DNA of 64,000 nucleotides from Streptomyces albipurpureus (GTDB lineage Bacteria; Actinomycetota; Actinomycetes; Streptomycetales; Streptomycetaceae). The position numbers and the translations under genes are program-made. Location: positions 1-64,000 of the forward strand of contig NZ_JAMQAW010000026.1 in assembly GCF_023701525.1 (NCBI RefSeq), in the 5' to 3' direction. The notes beneath the pieces were generated by a model, which saw only the letters and a list, made by a program, of their open reading frames with translations, did not search any database and was not told the origin of the DNA. Positions 10,324 through 19,400 of this stretch are shown in pieces (position 1 is the stretch's first letter; each line of letters begins with the position of its first letter).

Positions 10324-13300
10324 TCAGTCTCTGGGTCCCTCACCCCTCCCACCCGTCGCCCCGCCATCGTCTCCCGCGCCCGCGCCCGCGCCCGCGCCGG
10401 CGTCGACGCCGAGGGCGAACTCAGCGGTGAACAGCTCGGTGCCCAGCGTCGTGAGGACCCTGGCGGTGATCCGCGCGACATCGCCGCGCTCGGCCTCCGG
10501 GAGCGGGGCGCCGCAGGATTCCCGGGCCCTGGTGGCCGCGCCCAGGAGGCGGGCGGCCCGTACGGGCTCACCCAGCAGCGCGGATGCCCCGGCCAGGCCC
10601 TCGTGGGCGAGGGCGATGGCCCTGGGGTCGCCGCTGTCGCGGGCGACGGCGAGGCCCTGGCGGTGCAGGGACAGGGCGGTGGGGGCGTCGCCGCGCTGCT
10701 CGGCGAGGAAGCCGAGTTCGGCGAGCAGGAGTGCGGGGCCGGGGCCGAAGTCGACTTCGCGGTGCCAGCCGAGGGCTCTGCGCAGGTGTTCCTCGGCGAG
10801 GTCGAAGTCACCCGCGCGCCGGGCTCCGAGCGCAAGACCGATCTCGGCGTGGATCTCGCCCGCCGCGTAGCCGTGCTCGGCGGCCAGGGCCATCGCTTTC
10901 CGGTGGAGCTCGGTGGCCAGCGGGAAGTCACCCGTCAGAAGGGCGACCCTGCCGAGCCCGGTGAGCCGGTCTGCGGCGTCCGTCCAGAAGCCCAGTTCCT
11001 CGGCCAGCTGGAGACCCTCCCGGTGCAGTCGCGCGGCATGGGGGTAGTCGCCGGTGATCGCGGCCAGCGCCGCCAGTGGATAGGTGGTTTGCAACTGCCC
11101 CCAGCGATCACCGATGTCCACGAAGAGCGCGTGACCCTCCCCGGCGCTCCGCCGCATTGCGGCGAGGTCGCCCCGCAGCAGCGTCTGGATGGCCCGGGTG
11201 CTCTGTGCCGCGGCGATTCCCCAGCGGTCGCCGACCGCGCGGAAATCGGCCAGAGCACGGTCCACCAGGGTCTCGCTGCGAGCCAGGTCCTCGCCCGCGG
11301 TCAGCCAGGCGTAGCCGAGGAACCACACGGCACGGGCGCCACCCGCTCCGCCATCGCTGGTCTCCGCGGGCGAGGGGACCGGGCCGTTGCGGTCCGCTCC
11401 GGTCAGCACGCGGAATCCCGCGTACCAGACCGTGGCCTCGAAACGGAGGTCGGCCTCCGCGTCCCCGGTGATACGCAGGGTTTCGTCCAGCGATCGCCGG
11501 GCCTGGCTCAGTCGGCCGCGCAGAAACCAGTACCAGGTCGAGGCGAGCGCCATCCGCAGGGCCCCGATGGCGTCCCCGCGTCGCACGGCACGCTCCAGGG
11601 CAGTGCGCAGATTGCCGCTTTCGCTGTCCAGACGGGACAGCCAGAGCTGCTGCTCAGATCCGTGGAGTCGGGCTGCGGCCTGCTCGGCGAGCTCGGTGTA
11701 GAAGGCATGGTGCCGCAACTGGAGGGTGCTGGACTCGTCCGCCTCCACCAGGCGTTCCAGCGCGTACGCCGCTATCGACTCCGGCAGCCGGTAGCGGGGG
11801 CCGTCGGCCACCGTGATCAGTGAGCGGTCCACCAGCCGGATCAGCGGATCGAGGACATCCCGATCACCGCCGCACACCGCCTCGGCCGCATCAAGGGTGC
11901 AGCCGTCGGCGAAGACCGCCAGTCGGCGCAGCACCACCCGCTCGTCCTCACTGAGTAGTTCCCAGCTCCAGTCGATCACCGCCCGAAGGGTTCGCTGGCG
12001 TGGTGGCACACCGCGATGGCCGCCGGCCAGCAGCCGGAACCTGTCGTCAAGACGCAGGGACAACTCCCGTACACCCAGCGCGCGGACCCGAGTGGCGGCC
12101 AGTTCCAGTGCGAGGGGTATGCGGTCGAGGCGGCGGCAGATCGTCGCCACGGCCTCCGCGTTCTCCTCGGTGACGACGAAGCCGGGCCCGGCGCGCAGGG
12201 CGAACAAGCGCTCGGCGTCGGTCTGCTGGAGCGGCGGTACGGTCCACACGGCCTCCCCGGCAAGGCCGAGGGGTTCCCTGCTGGTGGCCAGCACACTCAG
12301 CCCCGGTGCGGCGGCCAGAATCCCCCGCACCACGTCAGCAGCCGAGTCAATGAGGTGCTCGCAGTTGTCAAGGAGCAGCAGGAGCCGCCGTGAACGCAGT
12401 GCGTCCTCCAGTCCCACCGCCCCTTCCTCACGTACGCCCAAGGCGGCGCTGAGCTGCTCGGCCACCACCGTCGCCCCGGCGAGGCCAACCATCCGTACGC
12501 CATCGGGGTAGGCGCCGGCCGCCCGGCCCGCCGCCTCCTGCGCCAGCCGGGTCTTACCGACTCCACCGGGGCCGGTCAGCGTCACCAGCCGGTGGGCGGT
12601 GAGCAGTTCACCTATCGCGGACACCGCTTCCTTCCTACCGATCAGATCGGTGAGCGGAGCGGCCAGCTCGCCGTACCGCCGGGTGGGGGAGGCGGGGGCC
12701 GCGTCAAGGGCCGCGTCGTGTTCGAGGATGGCCTGGTGGAGTGAGCTCAGTTCCGGGCCGGGGTCCACCCCCAGCTCATCGGCGAGCTGCCTGCGCAACT
12801 CGGCGTAGACCGACAGTGCCTCGGACTGCCGTCCAGCCCGGTACAGCGCCCGGAGTTGGATGGCGCGCAACCGCTCCCGCAGCGGGTGGCGAAGCGCCAA
12901 CTCACCCAGCTCACCGGTGAGCGCATGGTGTTCGCCCAGTTCAAGACGGGACTCGGCGAGCGCTTCCAGAGCGGCCAGCCGCTGCTCCTCAAGACGTCCG
13001 GCCGCGGTTCGCGCGGACTCCAGATCGCCCAGGTCCGCGAAGGCCTCGCCCTTCCACAGCGCCAGGGCCTCCCGCAGCAGCTCCGCCCTGGTACGCGGGT
13101 CCTCGGCGGCGTACGCGCTGGCGGTCAGGTCGGTGAACCGGCGGGAGTCCATGTCCTCGGGGCTGATGCGCAGCAGATATCCGGGAGCCTTCGACTCCAC
13201 CAAGGTCTCGGCCCCTGGTTCGGCCCGAGCCAGGGCACGGCGCAGTCGCGAGACCTTCGTCTGCAAGGCACCGGCCGGGTTTCCGGGCAGCCGCTCGCCC

Positions 13301-13452
13301 CACAGATCGTCCACCAGGCGATCCACCGAGACCGGCTGACCCGCGTGGACCAGCAGCGAGGCGAGCAGCGCGCGCACCTTCGCCTCGGGGACGTCGACCG
13401 GGTGTCCGGCAGTCGTCCAGGCGGTGAGCGGGCCGAGCACGGAGAAGTACAT
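10324..13452 (-). CDS. AfsR/SARP-family transcriptional regulator (BTAD, NB-ARC, TPR)
   Basis: 1042 aa from the ATG at 13452, which begins MYFSVLGPLTAW, the usual SARP start (the frame stays open to 13614, without family-like sequence). Order: OmpR-type winged-helix DNA-binding region and bacterial transcriptional activation domain (about 1-250), then an NB-ARC-type ATPase with P-loop GPGGVGKT at residue 294 and LLLLDNCEH, then a helical region with TPR-like repeats to the end. Family members bind direct heptamer repeats and activate secondary-metabolite or nearby genes in response to ligand or phosphorylation. It is divergent from two imine-reductase-like genes across 172 bp, its most likely targets. 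Confidence 0.88.
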   Translation of the reverse strand: MYFSVLGPLTAWTTAGHPVDVPEAKVRALLASLLVHAGQPVSVDRLVDDLWGERLPGNPAGALQTKVSRLRRALARAEPGAETLVESKAPGYLLRISPEDMDSRRFTDLTASAYAAEDPRTRAELLREALALWKGEAFADLGDLESARTAAGRLEEQRLAALEALAESRLELGEHHALTGELGELALRHPLRERLRAIQLRALYRAGRQSEALSVYAELRRQLADELGVDPGPELSSLHQAILEHDAALDAAPASPTRRYGELAAPLTDLIGRKEAVSAIGELLTAHRLVTLTGPGGVGKTRLAQEAAGRAAGAYPDGVRMVGLAGATVVAEQLSAALGVREEGAVGLEDALRSRRLLLLLDNCEHLIDSAADVVRGILAAAPGLSVLATSREPLGLAGEAVWTVPPLQQTDAERLFALRAGPGFVVTEENAEAVATICRRLDRIPLALELAATRVRALGVRELSLRLDDRFRLLAGGHRGVPPRQRTLRAVIDWSWELLSEDERVVLRRLAVFADGCTLDAAEAVCGGDRDVLDPLIRLVDRSLITVADGPRYRLPESIAAYALERLVEADESSTLQLRHHAFYTELAEQAAARLHGSEQQLWLSRLDSESGNLRTALERAVRRGDAIGALRMALASTWYWFLRGRLSQARRSLDETLRITGDAEADLRFEATVWYAGFRVLTGADRNGPVPSPAETSDGGAGGARAVWFLGYAWLTAGEDLARSETLVDRALADFRAVGDRWGIAAAQSTRAIQTLLRGDLAAMRRSAGEGHALFVDIGDRWGQLQTTYPLAALAAITGDYPHAARLHREGLQLAEELGFWTDAADRLTGLGRVALLTGDFPLATELHRKAMALAAEHGYAAGEIHAEIGLALGARRAGDFDLAEEHLRRALGWHREVDFGPGPALLLAELGFLAEQRGDAPTALSLHRQGLAVARDSGDPRAIALAHEGLAGASALLGEPVRAARLLGAATRARESCGAPLPEAERGDVARITARVLTTLGTELFTAEFALGVDAGAGAGAGAGDDGGATGGRGEGPRD

Positions 13453-13624
13453 GGCTGCACGGTAACCGGCGGACCGACAGCGGCCGTTCGGCGACCGACA
13501 GCGGTTCGACAGAGGTCCGCCAGCGCCGCTCGCCACAGTGAGGGCACACCGAACGAACCGGACGGTGCAGCCGGCCGGCGAAATCCCGGCCGGTGGGGCA
13601 ACCAGCGGAATCAAGGAGTCAACG

Positions 13625-14539
13625 ATGTCGAAGAATCAGCGGGGGTCGGAGAACGAGAACCTCCAGCGCTCCACGGTGGCGGTGATCGGCCTCGGACAGA
13701 TGGGAACCCGGCTCGCCCAGGCATTCCTCAGCGCCGGCCATGTCACCACCGTATGGAACCGCAGCGGCGCGAAGGCGGACGCACTCGCCGCCCAGGGCGC
13801 CGTCCGTGCGGCGACCCCGGAAGCGGCGGTCATCGGGAGCCCACTGATCGTGGTCAGCCTGCCGGACTACCGGACCGTACAGGACCTGCTCCAACCGCTG
13901 GCGGGGAGCCTGGACGGCCGGACCCTGGTGAACCTGGCCTCCGGCACTCCGGAGGAAGCCGCCCGGATGGCCGACTGGGCGGCCGGGCACGGCGCCGACT
14001 ACCTCGACGGCGCAGCCATGAGCGGCACCCGGCTGGTCGGGCGCCCCGAGGCGCTGTTCGTCTTCAGCGGCTCCCAGGAGGCCTTCTCCACCCACCGGTC
14101 GGTACTGACCAGCCTGGGGAACTCCGTGCACCTCGGCTCCGATCCGGCACTGGCATCGGTGTACGACACGGCCCTGCTCGGACTGGCCTGGGGCGCACTG
14201 GCCGGCTTCTACCACGCGGTCGCTCTGGTGGGCGCGTCCGGCGTCGACCCGGCCGACTTCGCTGCGGTGGCGACGGGGCACATGCCGTTCGTCACCTCGC
14301 TGATGGCCGACCACGCCCGGCAGATCGAGGGGGGACGCTTCCCCGACGACGACGGCACCGTGGAAGTGCACGCGGCAGCCATCGAGCACCTCGTACGGAC
14401 CAGCAGGACCCAAGGCATCGGCACCGATGTTCCGGAGCTGATCGGAAACCTGCTGGACCGGGCAACGGCCAGCGGACACGGCTCAAGCGGCATCGCCAGC
14501 GTCATTGAGACGATCAAGAAGGGCCCCCGCAATGTCTGA
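13625..14539 (+). CDS. NAD(P)-dependent imine-reductase-like oxidoreductase, copy 1
   Basis: 304-aa two-domain protein of the 3-hydroxyisobutyrate dehydrogenase/imine reductase superfamily. Seen: Rossmann motif VIGLGQMGTRLAQAFLSAG, followed by VWNRSGAKADAL (an Arg favouring NADPH), LVNLASGTPEEA, and a helical C-terminal domain (YDTALLGLAWGALAGFYHAVALVGASGVDPADF) typical of imine reductases/reductive aminases and unlike the beta-hydroxyacid dehydrogenases, whose catalytic Lys motif I do not see. The ATG at 13625 follows AAGGAG. The gene overlaps copy 2 by 8 bp. Likely reduces a cyclic imine or an imine formed from a ketone and an amine; natural substrate unknown. Confidence 0.85.
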   Translation: MSKNQRGSENENLQRSTVAVIGLGQMGTRLAQAFLSAGHVTTVWNRSGAKADALAAQGAVRAATPEAAVIGSPLIVVSLPDYRTVQDLLQPLAGSLDGRTLVNLASGTPEEAARMADWAAGHGADYLDGAAMSGTRLVGRPEALFVFSGSQEAFSTHRSVLTSLGNSVHLGSDPALASVYDTALLGLAWGALAGFYHAVALVGASGVDPADFAAVATGHMPFVTSLMADHARQIEGGRFPDDDGTVEVHAAAIEHLVRTSRTQGIGTDVPELIGNLLDRATASGHGSSGIASVIETIKKGPRNV

Positions 14540-15425
14540 GCGGCCAAAGCCCCGGGTCACGGTCATCGGACTGGGCCGGATGGGCATCCCGATCGCCTCG
14601 GCGTTCCTCGACGCCGGATACCCGACCACTGTATGGAACCGCACGGCGGCCAAAGCCGATGCGCTGATCGCCCAGGGCGCCAGCCGCGCGGCGACCGCCA
14701 CCGAGGCGGTCGCGGCCAGCCAACTGGTGATCGTCCCGCTCCTCGATCACCACACGGTACGGGAGGCCCTGGCATCCGCCGCTCCCGCACTGCGCGGCCG
14801 CACCCTGGTCAACCTCGCCAACAGCACTCCCGACCACGCCCGTGAGCTGGCCGCCTGGGCCGAGGAACACGGTGCCGACTACCTCGACGGCGCCATGATG
14901 GCCCTCCCGGAGACCGTCGCCACCCCCGAGGGCTTCTTCCTCTACAGCGGTTCCCAACCCGCCTTCACCGCCTATCGGCGCGAACTGGAGGTGATGGCGC
15001 CGGCACACTACTTCGGCACCGACCCCGGCGCCGCGGAGGTTCATGACCTGGCCCTACTGGGCGCCGGATACGCGGCGCTCACCGGTTTCCTGCATGCCGC
15101 GGCGCTACTCGACTCGATGGGCACCACCCCTGAGGTCTTCGCCCCGCTGGCGGCCCGCTGGCTGCACGGCATGGCCGAGTTCCTGCCCGAACTGGCACGT
15201 GAGGCAGGATCGGCGACCTACCGGGACGGGGTCTCCACCGTCGATCTGAACCGGGCCGCGGTCGACAGCCTGATCCAACTCAGCAGAGCCAGCGGTATCG
15301 CCACCGACGTCCATGAGCCGCTGAAGGCCCTGCTCGACAGCCGGTCATCCGATGGCCACGGCCAGGACAGCTTCTCCAGCGTGTTCGAGCTGCTGAGATC
15401 GTCGCCGGGCAGCCATGAGGGGTAG
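14532..15425 (+). CDS. NAD(P)-dependent imine-reductase-like oxidoreductase, copy 2
   Basis: 297 aa from the ATG at 14532. Same architecture as copy 1: VIGLGRMGIPIASAFLDAG Rossmann motif, VWNRTAAKADAL, LVNLANSTPDHA, and a C-terminal helical domain with HDLALLGAGYAALTGFLHAAALLDSMGTTPEVF. The two genes are diverged tandem duplicates and are translationally coupled. Because this family works as a domain-swapped dimer with active sites at the interface, a heterodimer is possible. Divergent control by the AfsR-like protein is inferred from position. Confidence 0.85.
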   Translation: MSERPKPRVTVIGLGRMGIPIASAFLDAGYPTTVWNRTAAKADALIAQGASRAATATEAVAASQLVIVPLLDHHTVREALASAAPALRGRTLVNLANSTPDHARELAAWAEEHGADYLDGAMMALPETVATPEGFFLYSGSQPAFTAYRRELEVMAPAHYFGTDPGAAEVHDLALLGAGYAALTGFLHAAALLDSMGTTPEVFAPLAARWLHGMAEFLPELAREAGSATYRDGVSTVDLNRAAVDSLIQLSRASGIATDVHEPLKALLDSRSSDGHGQDSFSSVFELLRSSPGSHEG

Positions 15426-16421
15426 CCGCGGAGCGCGGGGTGGGCCGGGCGGCGGTGTGTATGGCGTCGACGGACCCGACACGGTGCGGGAGGACGGGCA
15501 CGACGGACGGGACGGTCGGGGCGCGGTATGGGACCCGGGCACCACGGACGGTTGATGAGCACGACACGGTGCGGGAGGACGGGCACGACGGATGAGGAGG
15601 GAGACGGGATGGGAACGTCAGAGCAGATGGATGAGGAGGGAGACGGGATGGGAACGTCAGAGCAGATGGATGAGGAGACGGGACGGGAACGACAGACAGG
15701 GGAAGAGCAGGACAGGCGCGGGCGGGTAGACGGCGCCCACCGCGGTGAGCCAGCGTGACCCCCGCCGACTACTCGGCACGGCCACTCGGTGCCGCCCGTC
15801 CGGCCCGATGGTGCGGTGGCCCGACCCGGACACCGCGTCCCGCCGCCCGGAACCGGGCCCCGGTTCCGCATCGGTGCCGTGTTGTCAGCGCCGCCTTCCC
15901 CTTCGGATCGTTGGGGGACGCGGGGGACTGCGGGGGCCAGATCGTTGGGGACCCGGGATCCGCGGGCAGATCGGCGGGCACCCGGGATGCGCGGGCGGTG
16001 AGCCGACGTACCCGGCCGATTTCCCTACGCCGCACGGTGTAACCCCGCGTACGCTCCGCGTTCGGGGTGGGCTTTTCGCAGGCCAGCAGGGGTGTGACAG
16101 ACGTCCCCGAGCCGGATTCCCCGTCGGGTGACACAATATGCGTGGCGCTGCAAAAACAGTCAGGTAACCCAACGGTTTCGAGTCCGTCACCACAGGGCAT
16201 GAGCCGTAGGCGCCGCCGGCAATGAAGCCTGCTCCGCACAGAGGGCCTGCGGATATCGATCTGTCCCACGGCGACCTATCCCACCCCCAGCGGTGTCCGC
16301 ATGTTGGAATGAAGAATCCACTTTTCGAGAATCGCTCCATCATGTAACCTGCACGAAATTTCGCAGAGGGCCAACGTCGTCCCTCGGCACTGAACATGCC
16401 ACGACGACGACGGGAGAGCCG
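15426..16421. other. intergenic region with repeats, gltB leader
   Basis: About 1 kb with no convincing gene. The first 270 bp is a repeat cluster (entered separately). The remainder up to 16421 should hold the gltB promoter and leader. A perfect decamer palindrome CGAAATTTCG lies at 16354-16363. ORFs spanning the area have atypical composition and no recognisable domain. Confidence 0.6.
15478..15690. repeat. minisatellite-like tandem and direct repeats
   Basis: A 30-bp sequence at 15478-15507 recurs exactly at 15563-15592. It runs into a 39-bp unit starting GATGAGGAGGGAGACGGGAT, present at 15591-15629 and 15630-15668 with a truncated, diverged third copy from 15669. Translated in one frame it gives a 13-residue acidic repeat, but no RBS or domain supports a gene. 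Confidence 0.9.
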
Positions 16422-19400
16422 ATGCGTTCCGACGCCTGGTCGCCCATGGACGGTCGCCCCGCTGCTCAGGGGATGTACGACCCTCGCAATGAACACGACG
16501 CCTGTGGTGTCGGGTTTGTGGCCACCCTCACTGGTGTGGCCAGCCATGAGCTGGTGGAACAGGCGCTGACCGTACTCCGCAACCTTGAGCACCGGGGTGC
16601 CACCGGCTCCGAGCCCGACTCGGGTGACGGCGCCGGCATCCTGCTCCAGGTTCCGGACGCGTTTCTACGCGAGGTCAGCGGATGTGAGCTGCCCGAGGCC
16701 GGGGCGTACGCCGTCGGAATCGCCTTCCTGCCGGAGCAGGGCACCGACGACGCGGTCTCACGTATCGAGACGATTGCCGCTGACGAAGGACTCACCGTCC
16801 TCGGCTGGCGCGAGGTCCCGGTGGCTCCTCAGCTGCTCGGCGCCACCGCCCGAGCCACCATGCCCGTCTTCCGCCAGCTCTTCGTCGGTGACGGCGCGAG
16901 CCAGGGCATCGCCCTGGACCGCAAGGCGTTCGTCCTGCGCAAGCGCGCCGAGCGCGAGGCAGGCGTCTACTTCCCTTCGCTCTCCGCGCGCACCATCGTC
17001 TACAAGGGAATGCTGACCACCGGCCAGCTGGAGCCCTTCTTCCCGGATCTCTCCGACCGGCGCATCGCCACCGCCGTCGCACTCGTCCACTCGCGGTTCT
17101 CGACCAACACCTTCCCGAGTTGGCCGCTGGCCCACCCGTACCGCTTCGTCGCCCACAACGGTGAGATCAACACCGTCAAGGGCAACCGCAACTGGATGCG
17201 GGCCCGCGAGTCCCAGCTGCTCTCGGACCTCTTCGGCGGCGAGGACGCCCAGAGCCTGGAGCGGATCTTCCCGGTCTGCACCCCCGACGCCTCCGACTCG
17301 GCGTCCTTCGACGAGGTGCTGGAACTGCTCCACCTCGGTGGGCGCTCGCTACCGCACTCCGTCCTGATGATGGTTCCCGAGGCATGGGAGAACCATGACT
17401 CGATGGACCCGGCCAGGCGGGCCTTCTACCAGTACCACGCGACGATGATGGAGCCCTGGGACGGCCCCGCCTGCGTCACCTTCACCGACGGCGTCCAGGT
17501 CGGCGCGGTACTCGACCGCAACGGTCTGCGCCCCGGCCGCTACTGGGTCACCGATGACGGCCTGGTCGTCCTCTCGTCCGAGGTCGGCGTCCTCGACATC
17601 GACCCCGCCAAGGTCGTCCGCAAGGGCCGGCTCCAGCCGGGCAAGATGTTCCTCGTCGACACCGCGGAACACCGCATCATCGAGGACGACGAGATCAAGT
17701 CCACCCTCGCCGCCGAGCAGCCGTACGCGGAGTGGCTGGACGCGGGCATCATCGAGCTCAGCGATCTGCCCGAGCGTGAGCACATCGTCCACACCCACGC
17801 CTCGGTCACCCGCCGTCAGCAGACCTTCGGTTACACGGAGGAGGAGCTGCGCATCATCCTCGCGCCGATGGCGAGGACTGCCGGCGAGCCCCTCGGCTCC
17901 ATGGGAACCGACTCTCCGATCGCCGCCCTCTCAGCGCGCCCGCGGCTGCTGTTCGACTACTTCACCCAGCTCTTCGCACAGGTCACCAACCCGCCGCTGG
18001 ACGCCATCCGCGAGGAACTGGTCACCTCGCTGCGCTCGTCGCTGGGCCCCGCCGGCAACATCCTGGAGCCCACCGCGGCCTCCTGCCGTAGCGTCACCCT
18101 GCCCTTCCCGGTGATCGACAACGATGAGCTGGCCAAGCTCATCCACATCAACGCCGACGGCGACATGCCGGGGATGAAGGCCGCCACGCTCTCCGGCCTC
18201 TACCGCGTCAGCGGCGGGGGCGAGGCGCTCGCCGCCCGTATCGACGACATCTGCGCCGAGGTCGACGCCGCCATAGAGAGCGGCGCCCGGCTGGTCGTGC
18301 TCTCCGACCGCCACTCGGACGCCGAGCACGCCCCGATCCCCTCCCTGCTGCTCACCTCGGCGGTCCATCACCACCTCATCCGCACCAAGCAGCGCACCCA
18401 GGTGGGTCTGCTCGTCGAGGCGGGCGATGTGCGCGAGGTCCACCATGTGGCCCTGCTGATCGGGTTCGGCGCCGCCGCGGTCAACCCCTACCTCGCCATG
18501 GAGACGGTCGAGGACCTGGTCCGCGCGGGCACCTTCATCGAGGGCATCGAGTCCGAGCAGGCCATCCGCAACCTGATCTACGCCCTCGGCAAGGGCGTCC
18601 TCAAGGTCATGTCCAAGATGGGCATCTCCACCGTCGCCTCCTACCGTGGCGCACAGGTCTTCGAGGCCATCGGTCTGGACTCGGCCTTCGTGGAGAAGTA
18701 CTTCAACGGCACCGCCAGCAAGATCGGCGGCGCGGGCCTCGCCATCATCGCCGACGAGGTCGCGGCCCGGCACACCAAGGCGTACCCCACATCGGGCATC
18801 GCCCCGGCGCACCGCGCGCTGGACATCGGCGGCGAGTACCAGTGGCGCCGCGAGGGTGAGCCGCACCTCTTCGACCCGGACACCGTCTTCCGCCTCCAGC
18901 ACTCCACCCGCAACCGTCGTTACGACATCTTCAAGCAGTACACGGACCGGGTGAACGAGCAGTCCGAGCGGCTGATGACCCTCCGCGGGCTCTTCGGCTT
19001 CAAGAGCGGGCGCGAGTCCATCCCCCTCGATGAGGTCGAGCCGGTCAGCGAGATCGTCAAGCGGTTCTCCACCGGCGCCATGTCCTACGGGTCCATCTCG
19101 CAGGAGGCCCATGAGACCCTCGCGATCGCCATGAACCAGCTCGGTGGCAAGTCCAACACCGGTGAGGGCGGCGAGGACTCGGACCGGTTGTACGACCCGG
19201 TCCGCCGCTCCAGCATCAAGCAGGTCGCCTCCGGTCGTTTCGGTGTCACCAGCGAGTACCTGGTCAACGCCGATGACATCCAGATCAAGATGGCCCAGGG
19301 CGCCAAGCCGGGCGAGGGCGGCCAGCTGCCAGGGCACAAGGTCTACCCCTGGGTCGCCAAGACCCGGCACTCCACCCCCGGCGTGGGTCTGATCTCCCCG

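Noticed and set aside
15528..15758. 76-codon frame with DEEGDGMGTSEQM repeats
   Set aside because: Product of the minisatellite; no RBS and no signal of coding outside the repeat.
16165..16190. T-arm-like GGTTTCGAGTCC near the gltB leader
   Set aside because: I could not build an acceptor or anticodon arm around it, so it is not a tRNA.
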